Shown: positions 1-6,743 of the stretch, one piece after another
Layout: each line of letters begins with the position of its first letter
Numbering within the stretch: position 1 is the stretch's first letter
Source of the DNA: Candidatus Sigynarchaeota archaeon
GTDB lineage: Archaea > Asgardarchaeota > Jordarchaeia > Jordarchaeales > Jordarchaeaceae
Direction: 5' to 3'
Assembly (NCBI GenBank): GCA_030587505.1
Contig: JAUQYY010000132.1
Coordinates: 1-10,695, forward strand
Length of the DNA: 10,695 bases
Made by a program: the position numbers and the translations under genes
Notes under the pieces: generated by a model
What the model was told of the DNA's origin: nothing
Database searches by the model: none
The model's input: only the letters and a program-made list of their open reading frames with translations

Positions 1-2888
1 TTTCTCTCCAGCTAGACTCGGGAGCGTGGTCCTCGGGTTCGGGAGCGGACAGCGAAACCACGGCGTCGATTGTTCACGCCCTTCGAACCATACCGGATGA
101 GGTTGAAAGTGAAGAAATTCATGAAGTCCTTAAGACCGCTTTTAATTACGCTTTGTCCGGAGAAGCACTAGACATTGAAACCGCAAAGATTCTCTATGAG
201 GGTTACAGGTACAGGGAGGACGAACGATACCTCGACAGGATGGTCGAGCTGATAAGCAAGATAGACGTTAGTAAGCGTGTCGAAGTGTTTCTCCTCCTCC
301 TGATGGCCACCGACAGGATGGAGTACCTTGAGAAAGCCCTGAAAGTTATTAAACCCTATAACGGGCTCTCAAAACAGGAAACCGTTTACCTCTTGCTCTG
401 GGAACTGTCAGGCTTCGACCCTAGTAGGTACCCAAAACAGCCCAATTCTAGGAGGTATATCGCAGAGCACACTAGCACGGAAGACCCAAAGGGCATCTGG
501 CGGGCCCTCTCCTATGTGGTCGGCGAAGCAAGAATAATGGACGAGGAGAGGGAGAAGGTAGTTGAGACACCGAAGGTGGTTGATACCCCCATCAGGGTGC
601 TGAGGGATGGTTTAGGTGAGTGCGTCATTTTGGGTAGGAGTAAAGAAACCCAAAAAGAGTTGGGTTGCAGGGGGACCCTCTACATTGGCTGCGTGGGGGA
701 GAGAAGGAGTGAGGATAAACACCTGCTCGGCTGTAAAGTCCTTCTCGACGGGGTAAAACCCCATGTGGTATTCATTAGCGGCCATCGAGGATCGGGAAAG
801 TCCTATACGATGGGTGTTATTGCAGAGGAGCTGGCTGAATCAAGGCTAGGAATAGCGACGATACTGGTTGACCCTATGGGGATTTTCTGGAGCATGAAAT
901 ATCCGAACTGGGAAGAAAGAGAGTTAAAAACACTCGAAAAATGGAACCTCAAACCAAAGGGTTTTAGCAACGTGAAAGTTTTCATCCCGGTTGGGTTTTA
1001 CGACAAGGTTCCGGAACAAACAAGGGACGCCCCCTTCTCAATAAGGCCCTCGGAGCTGACCGCAGACGACTGGTGCCACACCTTCAGCATAGACAGATTC
1101 AGTACACTAGGCCTCTTAACAGAGCAGGTGATTGAGAAGGTTAGAAACGGCTACAAGGCGATGATCGACGACCAGGAATCGAGCATACCCGGTAAGGGGA
1201 ACGCGTACACCATAGACGACTTGATAAGGTGCATAGAAACCGCCTCAGACATCGTATCAGAGGACAGAGGGTTCAGACGCGACACGAGAAGGGCGCTGGT
1301 TGCAAGGTTCTTTTCGGCGAAGCAGTGGGGAATCTTCTCAGCCAAGGGCACAAGCCTAAGGGAGCTAGCGGTTCCCAACCAGATATCAGTAATAGATGTG
1401 AGCCACCTAGACGACAGCCTACGCGCCCTGGTCATAGGGATACTCGCACGCAGGATTCTGAGAGTCAGAGCCCGGCTCTCAAGAATGGCGGAGGCGGCGC
1501 AGCTGGGAGAAGCAACCGACGAGGAAATCAAAGAAGAGATCCCAGTGACCTGGCTGATGATCGACGAGGCACACCTACTCGCCCCCTCCAAGGGAGTCAC
1601 GGCAGCCTCTGACCCGCTAATCGAGTATGCCAAGCTCGGAAGAAAACCTGGCTGCGGACTCGTACTAGTAACCCAGCAGCCCTCAGCCACGGACAGTCGA
1701 ATCCTTTCGCAACTGGACATCCTGATAACACACTTTCTGTCCTATGAACCAGATATCGTCGCGTTTATTAAGAGATCCCCCGCTGAGGTTCCTGAAGAGA
1801 TAAGAGACTCAGGGTTTCTGCGCAACATTCCCATAGGAACCACGGTTGTTTCAGATGAATCCATCACCAGCAGCCGCGCCCTCGTAGTCAAGATTAGGCC
1901 GAGACTGAGTCAACACTCGGGTAGGGAAGCGCTTCCAAAAATGGTTGAAGAACTCGCAGCAACACCGCCAGAGGCGACTCCCGTCCCGGCGGAGGCTGAT
2001 ACGGAAACGGTTTCAGGGACAGAGGTAGAAGTTGATACGGAAGCAATGGAGTTGGAAGCTTCTGTTGGGGGAGGGGAGGAGATGGTTGAGGTTGCCCCCG
2101 ATACGTTGATTCCGCCTCCACCTGTTCTCGACCTGCCTACGGATTTAGCATCCGACTACCTTGAGCGTGTCTTGAGGTATAGGTTTTACAATCACTTGTA
2201 CCCTATGTCAAGAATGGAGGGGGTTGATGATAGAATTCTTACACAGGCGGATGGTAGAGAGGTTATTAGGGAAGTCTACAGCAAATTAGTGAAGGAGAGC
2301 TGGCAAACAGACACAAAAAATGCGGGGGATGTTCCCGTGATTCTGGGTTCCAAGGAGAAGTCACGGTTAGCGCTAGGTGTACTGGAAACAGGGGACAACA
2401 CGATTGTTGCCATTTCATCCACATCAGCGTTAAAGAACGAAGCCGCAGGTGTAGTCGCGTCATTAAAGGAACTAATCGGCACTCTGAAAGCAGCATCCCG
2501 AAAACGTCCGAAAACAAAACCGGAAACAAAGGTAGCTAGGCTTGAGGAAGAGCTTCCAGAGTTGCCCACACCGCCGCCCAGACCCAGCATAGCCGAGCAG
2601 AACGTCGAACCGGAAACCAGTAAACCTCCCGAAGAGCCGGTGACTGTGAAGCCCGAAGAGGCGGAGCCAAGGGTAGAACTGGAGGCAAAGGAAGCGGAGG
2701 CAGGTCAAGCGTCTAGTCGCGAGGCGGAGCAGGAGAGGATTATTAGGGAGATACAAAAGTTCCAGAAGTACCTGAGGAGTCTACACGAGTACTTCCAGTT
2801 GGGTAGGATGACGGAGGATGAGTACATTTTTCTGAAAAGGAAAACCTTTGAGAAAATCGAGCAACTGCGCAGATCGTTAATTGAATAG
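1..2888 (+). CDS. HerA/DUF87-type ATPase with helical N-terminal repeats and SHOCT-like tail; 5' end outside the window
   Basis: This is a P-loop ATPase of the HerA/FtsK-like DUF87 group, whose members translocate DNA or other polymers as hexamers. The Walker A motif GHRGSGKS is encoded at 780-803. The Walker B run LMIDEAHLLAP is at 1554-1586, and a TQQP sensor-type motif follows near 1671. Before the P-loop is a short beta-rich stretch containing CRGTLYIG, as in HerA N-terminal barrels. The frame has no stop codon back to base 3, and a TTG at 153 has no convincing SD, so the gene almost certainly starts left of the window. The extra upstream residues read like an alpha-hairpin repeat (GAW, then SETTASIVHAL). 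After the ATPase come an acidic proline-rich linker (about 1960-2130), a globular domain I cannot name (about 2140-2490), a second Pro/Glu-rich linker, and a C-terminal helical hairpin (LGRMTEDEY, 2799-2825) of SHOCT type. The next gene starts 24 bases downstream, which suggests an operon. The substrate is unknown. Confidence 0.88.
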   Translation, partial: SLQLDSGAWSSGSGADSETTASIVHALRTIPDEVESEEIHEVLKTAFNYALSGEALDIETAKILYEGYRYREDERYLDRMVELISKIDVSKRVEVFLLLLMATDRMEYLEKALKVIKPYNGLSKQETVYLLLWELSGFDPSRYPKQPNSRRYIAEHTSTEDPKGIWRALSYVVGEARIMDEEREKVVETPKVVDTPIRVLRDGLGECVILGRSKETQKELGCRGTLYIGCVGERRSEDKHLLGCKVLLDGVKPHVVFISGHRGSGKSYTMGVIAEELAESRLGIATILVDPMGIFWSMKYPNWEERELKTLEKWNLKPKGFSNVKVFIPVGFYDKVPEQTRDAPFSIRPSELTADDWCHTFSIDRFSTLGLLTEQVIEKVRNGYKAMIDDQESSIPGKGNAYTIDDLIRCIETASDIVSEDRGFRRDTRRALVARFFSAKQWGIFSAKGTSLRELAVPNQISVIDVSHLDDSLRALVIGILARRILRVRARLSRMAEAAQLGEATDEEIKEEIPVTWLMIDEAHLLAPSKGVTAASDPLIEYAKLGRKPGCGLVLVTQQPSATDSRILSQLDILITHFLSYEPDIVAFIKRSPAEVPEEIRDSGFLRNIPIGTTVVSDESITSSRALVVKIRPRLSQHSGREALPKMVEELAATPPEATPVPAEADTETVSGTEVEVDTEAMELEASVGGGEEMVEVAPDTLIPPPPVLDLPTDLASDYLERVLRYRFYNHLYPMSRMEGVDDRILTQADGREVIREVYSKLVKESWQTDTKNAGDVPVILGSKEKSRLALGVLETGDNTIVAISSTSALKNEAAGVVASLKELIGTLKAASRKRPKTKPETKVARLEEELPELPTPPPRPSIAEQNVEPETSKPPEEPVTVKPEEAEPRVELEAKEAEAGQASSREAEQERIIREIQKFQKYLRSLHEYFQLGRMTEDEYIFLKRKTFEKIEQLRRSLIE
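2739..2885 (+). other. SHOCT-like C-terminal helical hairpin of the HerA-like ATPase
   Basis: The last 50 or so residues are charged helix, a turn (LGRMTEDEY), then helix (FLKRKTFEKIEQL). The pattern L-x-x-G-x-[IM]-[ST]-x-x-E-[YF] matches the short C-terminal oligomerisation module called SHOCT. It is separated from the rest of the protein by a disordered Pro/Glu-rich linker. Similar hairpins occur in two other proteins of this window. The assignment is by eye. Confidence 0.55.
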
Positions 2889-2898
2889 AGTGGGTTTT

Positions 2899-2903
2899 GG
2901 TGA
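2899..2903 (+). promoter_or_regulatory. Ribosome binding site GGTGA deciding the ATG at 2913
   Basis: GGTGA ends nine bases before the ATG at 2913, a normal spacing. The competing TTG at 2907 would be only three bases away, so ATG is the better start. Confidence 0.5.
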
Positions 2904-2912
2904 AATTTGGAA

Positions 2913-3953
2913 ATGGTGTCCGTTTTTGATTCTGAAAAAAATCTGGAAGTTTTGAAGGACTTTTTCGAGTATGTGGTTCTAGGCGTCCTAGACAATATTA
3001 TGATCAATTTCACAATTGAAAAATCTCAGACCCTGAGGGAGAAAGTGTTTCCACAGTTTAGGAGATACGTGGAGGGAAGAATTTCGAAAGCCAGGTTTCA
3101 GAGAGAAGTCATGAGAGTGTTGACGGGGATTAAACTGGAGGAGACTCTCCGGGAATACATTTTTTCGGTTCTGGAGATGTTTGCCTCCCAGCTATCCGGC
3201 GAGATTGAGGAGTCCGGCGCTAAAACCGTTCTTAGGGATTTGAGGAGAATAACGGATGAGTACATAGTTCTCCGATGGTTTGATAAGCAGGTTCTGGACC
3301 CTGCCTATCGGATTCTGGTCCTCGATAGTGTCAGCTACAGCGAGGCTCTGGAAACGAGGGGCAAGATTCTGGAGCTTTTCAAATCGTATATCTCCGAAAG
3401 CGTAACATTTGAGGAAGCCTCACAGGCTTTAGGAAAAATGCTGGAGTATCATAGCAGGAGAGAAGTTGTTCTGGGCGTGGTATCCCTTGTACTCGGAGCG
3501 ATGGAAACCATTAGAACCCTAAACGTTAGCAAATTAGCGGAATACGCCAAAAAGGAGTGGAAATCTGTTACCCCATCTGTTTCAAGTTTTCTTCCACCGT
3601 CCAGCAGGAAGAGTGTACTATTCAACTGGTTCAGGGAGGACATCGTAAACCCCGCTCTCAAAAGCCTAGCAGCGAACGGAATACTGGACGAAAACCAAGA
3701 ATTGGAGAAGAGAATAACCGAATCCTTCATTCTGCTTGTGGACGGAGTCCTAACCTTTAAGGATTTTGAAAAGAGAATCCTGGCGCTCATCAAGCCGGAG
3801 ATAAAATCCGAACCTGCACGCACACACGTGGCAGCGTCTCTAATCAGTATGGCCGAACTGGTCCACGAAGAAGCCGAAGAAGATCCGTCGCTAGAAGAGT
3901 TTATCGAGTTCATAGAAACCAGACAAAGGGAGATAAACCGTATATACGGTTAA
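2913..3953 (+). CDS. All-helical protein of three diverged tandem units, function unknown
   Basis: I do not recognise a named family. The protein (346 residues from the ATG) is predicted almost entirely helical, with no signal peptide or membrane segment. It contains three diverged copies of one unit, beginning near residues 17 (FFEYVV), 122 (WFDKQV) and 239 (WFREDI). In each, about 35 residues later, comes a hairpin motif: YVEGRISKARF, YISESVTFEEA and LVDGVLTFKDF. This hairpin resembles the SHOCT pattern at the end of the preceding ATPase. A TTG lies two codons upstream, but the GGTGA site spaces correctly only for the ATG. The gene follows the ATPase by 24 bases in the same direction, so the two are probably co-transcribed and may form a complex. 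A scaffold or adaptor role for the ATPase is inference. Confidence 0.8.
   Translation: MVSVFDSEKNLEVLKDFFEYVVLGVLDNIMINFTIEKSQTLREKVFPQFRRYVEGRISKARFQREVMRVLTGIKLEETLREYIFSVLEMFASQLSGEIEESGAKTVLRDLRRITDEYIVLRWFDKQVLDPAYRILVLDSVSYSEALETRGKILELFKSYISESVTFEEASQALGKMLEYHSRREVVLGVVSLVLGAMETIRTLNVSKLAEYAKKEWKSVTPSVSSFLPPSSRKSVLFNWFREDIVNPALKSLAANGILDENQELEKRITESFILLVDGVLTFKDFEKRILALIKPEIKSEPARTHVAASLISMAELVHEEAEEDPSLEEFIEFIETRQREINRIYG
2961..3863 (+). repeat. Three protein-level tandem repeats
   Basis: The units span about 2961-3194, 3276-3512 and 3627-3863. Each is about 78 residues long with a period of 107-116 residues. Aligned features are an aromatic pair at the start (FF, WF, WF) and, 34-36 residues later, a turn with [YL]-[VI]-x-x-x-[ILV]-[ST]. 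A hydrophobic helix ends each unit. The repeat is not visible at the DNA level, so the duplication is old. Confidence 0.6.
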
Positions 3954-3957
3954 AGGA

Positions 3958-3994
3958 AATTAAATAAATGCCTAAAGAGGAGAATTTAATAAAG
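3958..3994 (+). promoter_or_regulatory. AT-rich promoter region of the ESCRT-III gene
   Basis: Two TATA-like strings, TTAAATAAAT (3958-3967) and TTTAATAAAG (3985-3994), lie in the gap before the ESCRT-III gene. The second would start transcription near 4012-4016. That leaves a leader of about 40 bases to the ATG at 4054 with its SD site. The gene may therefore be transcribed separately from the upstream pair. Confidence 0.4.
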
Positions 3995-4041
3995 AATAAA
4001 AAACATTATTCTACTAAGAAACATTGAGTGAAGTACTCGTA

Positions 4042-4047
4042 GAGGAG
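4042..4047 (+). promoter_or_regulatory. Ribosome binding site GAGGAG deciding the ATG at 4054
   Basis: GAGGAG lies six bases before the ATG at 4054. An in-frame TTG at 4024 gives a protein ten residues longer but has no comparable SD site. Confidence 0.55.
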
Positions 4048-4053
4048 AATAGT

Positions 4054-4695
4054 ATGAGTATTAAGGATATACTCTTTGGAAAAAGACCGAAAGACAAGGA
4101 CGAGATAATTGCAGCACTGAGAGGAAACATCAACAGACTAACTCTACGTTCACGGAATTATGAGAGAAAGGCCATCGAGGAGAGAAACAAAGCCAAAAAG
4201 TACCTGAAAATGGGCAACAGAAGCATGGCAACATTCGCGCTCAGAAAGTACAGAAGATACCAGAATTTCCTGAACAAGTACACCGCGTTCATAGAGAATC
4301 TCGAAACCAGACTAATCGCCATCGAGGAGGCTCACGACGTCTCAGAGCTCAAGCAGGCTTTCGAGCTGGCGGGAGCGGAGCTTGAAAACGCACGGAAACT
4401 AGCAAACTCTGAAGAGATACTCGAAATGATGATCAAACAGGAAGAGGCAATGCACGAGATAGAGAGAAGCTCAGAAATCTTGGCAACACCAGCAGAAATG
4501 GGCGTAGAGGAATCCGGAGACATCGAAAAGGAGCTTAACCGCCTAGAGGCGGAGATAGCGCTGGAAGGAATCGAAGAACCCGCAGTTCCAGAGGGGGACA
4601 TAATATCCGAGAAATCGTCACTGGCAGCGGAACTGGAAGACCTGAAAAGAGAGTTGGCGGAGAGTTCGAAGAAAACCAAAGAGAAGGAAAGCTAG
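4054..4695 (+). CDS. ESCRT-III family protein (Snf7/CdvB-type)
   Basis: ESCRT-III proteins form membrane-bound filaments that drive scission in archaeal cell division and vesicle budding. The core (about residues 15-145 of 213) shows the Snf7 pattern. A basic first helix (ALRGNINRLTLRSRNYERKA) is followed by AKKYLKMGN and the second long helix ALRKYRRYQNFLNKY. Then come the NLETRLIAIE segment, acidic helices (EEILEMMIKQEEAMHEI) and an LNRLEAEIALE stretch like the tail helix of CHMP4. The tail has IEEPAVPE (173-180), resembling a MIM2 motif, and LAAELEDLK (190-198), resembling MIM1 with Glu in place of the usual Arg. There is no C-terminal winged helix of the crenarchaeal CdvB type. The ATG is chosen because of GAGGAG six bases upstream; a TTG at 4024 is the alternative. 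A MIT-domain gene lies about 3 kb downstream. Confidence 0.85.
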   Translation: MSIKDILFGKRPKDKDEIIAALRGNINRLTLRSRNYERKAIEERNKAKKYLKMGNRSMATFALRKYRRYQNFLNKYTAFIENLETRLIAIEEAHDVSELKQAFELAGAELENARKLANSEEILEMMIKQEEAMHEIERSSEILATPAEMGVEESGDIEKELNRLEAEIALEGIEEPAVPEGDIISEKSSLAAELEDLKRELAESSKKTKEKES

Positions 4696-4708
4696 GAGAA
4701 GACTACCC

Positions 4709-4740
4709 TTTTGCTTTGTCTACCAACTTTTACTTCGTTT
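4709..4740 (+). terminator. T-rich terminator region after the ESCRT-III gene
   Basis: Several short T runs (CTTTTGCTTTG, CTTTTACTTCGTTT) follow the stop codon by about 15-45 bases, as in archaeal intrinsic terminators. They lie in the convergent gap, and no stem is needed. The remaining 55 bases up to 4795 show nothing else. Confidence 0.4.
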
Positions 4741-4795
4741 ATCAACGATACGTGTGAACGGCGCTCTTCAAAGTCAAGCATTAGAGGGGGAAGGC

Positions 4796-6313
4796 TCAGA
4801 GAGTGGCAGACCTTGCAATGGTTTCACTCCTAGCTCCGAGTTCCTTCAGTTTTTGATCAATCATGTATAGTTCCCCGTTGAGGTTTTTCAGTCTTTTCAG
4901 GTATTCTTCCACGGATATATCGCCGCTCTGCCAGAGTCTCTCAACCTTTTTGAGGAGCTGCTCAATAGAAAACTTTTCCTTTTTTAAGAGGAGTATTTTT
5001 CTCTGCAGTTCGTCTTTAGAGATTTGAACCCTTTGATGCCTAGGTAGCCCGTTCGCACGCATTGGAGTTACCTTACCGACCAGTGGGGAATGGGTGGTGG
5101 GCACTGTTTCTAGGCTTGGTTCCCTGACCCTTGGTTTGAACACGCTCTGAATCTTGCTGTTCAAATCTCTTTTTAGGTCAGTTAGGGCTACATCCAGGCT
5201 TTCGAGCCTTCTTGTCAGGTTCTTGTCCTTTACGCTGTTCTGGTCAAAGTTTCTGGCTAGCTCAGCGTATCTTTCAACAGCCTCCAGCGTATTTTTTGGT
5301 GCTGAGAACTTCAAATCACCCTGAGGGCTGTTGAAGACGACCCTTTTCCTCAGGGATCCCTCGACCCCACACCGAAAGGCCCTTATGGGAAATTCGAAGT
5401 GTTTTAGGTACGACTTGTTTAGTAATCCTTTCTCCCTTATGAATATCAGCCTCTTGTCGGTGAACAGTAGTACGCCGTTGCACTTTTCCAGGTTAAGGAA
5501 GGAGCTGCCCATGTACTTTACTCCGGGGATTGCAGCAACAGGTTTTTCGCCGATATCCAAGTCGACTTTTTCCTTGTGCTCCTCGAAGAGTTTCCAGTGA
5601 GAACTCAGCAGTTTAACCGTTGAAGTAACAGTTTCGAGATTCTTTTCGGGCAGAGAGAGGAGTTCTTTCACATATTTCTTGTATTCGTTTATGTCTGCTG
5701 TTATTCTCTCTATGGATGTTTGTATTTGGGGGAAATCATGTGGACTCCAGTTATCGGGGTGTGAGAAGTCCACGAGCTGGGCATGGACCACGTTCAAAAC
5801 TTGTTGAGCCCGCGCCTCGACCTTCCTTTTTATTGAAATAATCTCCTGGAAGAGAGAAGCGATTATTTCTTCCATTTTGGGATAGTGGAGATACCCTCTA
5901 TTTCTGAGGAAAGTAAGCCTTTTCCTTGTTTCTCTAAGCCTTCTCAAAAAGTCTTTCAGCAGTTCATAACCATAAATCAGCTCCCCGACGTGCTCACTAA
6001 AGGCCTTTTTAAGCTCGAGCCTTTTGTCCAGTATGCTTTTAACCAGTGTGGAGTTACAGTTCGGGCACATCTTCCACTTCTTCAGTCCGATTCTAATATT
6101 AGTTGACCCGCAATTCCGGCATTTTTGGACAATTTTAGAGTTTTTGTCCTTCACTTGCCCTATTTCAAGGGAGCCACACGACCCACAGAGCGAGTACTCC
6201 TCCTTTTTCTCAAGGGCGCACCTTAAACAGAAAGAAGCCTTGCACTCTTCACAGTAGTAAGCCGCTTCCGCCTCGTTACAGAAAGTACACTTAGATCTTT
6301 CCAAGGTAATCAA
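4796..6313 (-). CDS. B-box zinc finger, zinc ribbon, PH/GRAM-like and SHOCT-like multidomain protein
   Basis: The 505-residue protein begins with eight cysteines spaced as in a B-box zinc finger (C9, C12, C21, C24, C29, C32, C43, C46, including YYCEECKASFCLRC). A zinc ribbon follows with C65, C68, C83 and C86. Residues 95-255 are mostly helical. Residues 255-355 resemble a bacterial PH/GRAM domain, with the strand-turn-strand LLFTDKRLIFIREKG and later RVVFNSPQGDLKFSAP. After a Pro/Ser/Thr linker, residues 435-490 form a helical hairpin with WQSGDISVEEYLKRL, of SHOCT type. PH plus SHOCT is a known pairing. B-boxes usually bind proteins and PH/GRAM domains often bind lipids or partners, so an adaptor at membranes is possible. 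The TTG start has GGTGG about seven bases upstream, and an in-frame stop lies further up. The gene converges on the ESCRT-III gene. Confidence 0.82.
   Translation of the reverse strand: MITLERSKCTFCNEAEAAYYCEECKASFCLRCALEKKEEYSLCGSCGSLEIGQVKDKNSKIVQKCRNCGSTNIRIGLKKWKMCPNCNSTLVKSILDKRLELKKAFSEHVGELIYGYELLKDFLRRLRETRKRLTFLRNRGYLHYPKMEEIIASLFQEIISIKRKVEARAQQVLNVVHAQLVDFSHPDNWSPHDFPQIQTSIERITADINEYKKYVKELLSLPEKNLETVTSTVKLLSSHWKLFEEHKEKVDLDIGEKPVAAIPGVKYMGSSFLNLEKCNGVLLFTDKRLIFIREKGLLNKSYLKHFEFPIRAFRCGVEGSLRKRVVFNSPQGDLKFSAPKNTLEAVERYAELARNFDQNSVKDKNLTRRLESLDVALTDLKRDLNSKIQSVFKPRVREPSLETVPTTHSPLVGKVTPMRANGLPRHQRVQISKDELQRKILLLKKEKFSIEQLLKKVERLWQSGDISVEEYLKRLKNLNGELYMIDQKLKELGARSETIARSATL
4844..4951 (-). 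other. SHOCT-like hairpin at the C-terminus of the B-box/PH protein
   Basis: Residues 455-490 read as helix, turn (WQSGDISVEEY), helix. They match the hairpin at the end of the HerA-like ATPase (LGRMTEDEY) in both pattern and position in the protein. Confidence 0.55.
6176..6289 (-). other. B-box-type zinc finger region
   Basis: The spacing is C-x2-C-x8-C-x2-C-x4-C-x2-C-x10-C-x2-C. It fits the B-box consensus, with cysteines in place of the final histidines. All eight ligands are present, so the finger should bind two zinc ions. Confidence 0.65.
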
Positions 6314-6384
6314 GCTGGTTCCACCGCCTTTAGAAAAAACTCTCGAATCTCATTTATCTTAGTGACTATTATCCACGTAGAACC

Positions 6385-6416
6385 GGGTAGCATACCCAGA
6401 GAGTATTATCATAATA
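6385..6416. promoter_or_regulatory. Two adjacent 13-base palindromes upstream of the B-box/PH gene
   Basis: GGGTA-GCA-TACCC (6385-6397) is followed six bases later by TATTAT-C-ATAATA (6404-6416). Read on the minus strand, the AT-rich one could be a TATA box. The GC-rich one would then fall between it and the start site, where a repressor could bind. Chance is not excluded. Confidence 0.3.
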
Positions 6417-6695
6417 TTTCATCTGAAACAATCGGACAAAACCCGAAAACAAAGAAGTAACGTGTCTAGGAACCTCAAACAGAGAGAGAAGACAACGGAA
6501 GCTCTGTAATCCCAAAGTTTGAGTAAACCTCACTTCGAGAAGGAACTCAGGAATCTCAACGGAGTGCTCAAAAACATTTTTAGACGAGGAAAGCGAACAA
6601 GCCTTGACCAGTTACTGTTTTGACACCGAAGTCGATAACAGAGATGATTTCGCAAGGTTAAGTCGGTAAGAAGTGTGAAGAAAGGTATTCAGAAA

Positions 6696-6703
6696 CTTTT
6701 AAT
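6696..6703 (+). promoter_or_regulatory. TATA box of the proteasome alpha gene
   Basis: CTTTTAAT, preceded by an A-rich element (CAGAAA), would place the transcript start near 6726. That is just before the SD at 6729 and the ATG at 6744. It argues against a GTG start at 6675, which would lie upstream of the promoter. Confidence 0.45.
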
Positions 6704-6728
6704 TCCCTTTAGCTTCAAGTTAAATAGT

Positions 6729-6734
6729 AGGAGG
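6729..6734 (+). promoter_or_regulatory. Ribosome binding site AGGAGG of the proteasome alpha gene
   Basis: A full AGGAGG lies nine bases before the ATG at 6744 and six before a TTG at 6741. It fixes the start close to the family's usual N-terminus. Confidence 0.65.
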
Positions 6735-6743
6735 CAACAGTTG

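Larger units (their letters stand above)
6314..6743. other. 430-base gap between divergent genes
   Basis: The gap must hold the promoters of the minus-strand B-box/PH gene and the plus-strand proteasome gene. Besides the two palindromes and the proteasome promoter, I see no tRNA, other stable RNA or repeat. The longest readable frame is a 34-codon stretch (6519-6623) from a TTG, without an SD. Confidence 0.5.

Noticed and set aside
1151..1720. 189-codon minus-strand frame opposite the HerA-like ATPase
   Set aside because: It lies exactly opposite the conserved Walker B region of a clear gene and its serine-rich product is typical of an antisense shadow.
3968..4027. 19-codon ATG frame upstream of the ESCRT-III gene
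   Set aside because: It is very short, lysine-rich and made of AT-rich promoter sequence, so it is most likely chance.
6519..6623. 34-codon frame from a TTG in the gap before the proteasome gene, with a protein-like basic peptide
   Set aside because: It has no SD, no promoter at the right distance and a weak start codon. Too short to support.
6675..6743. 23-residue N-terminal extension of the proteasome alpha subunit from a GTG
   Set aside because: It spans the TATA box and the AGGAGG site, and family members begin at the equivalent of the ATG at 6744.
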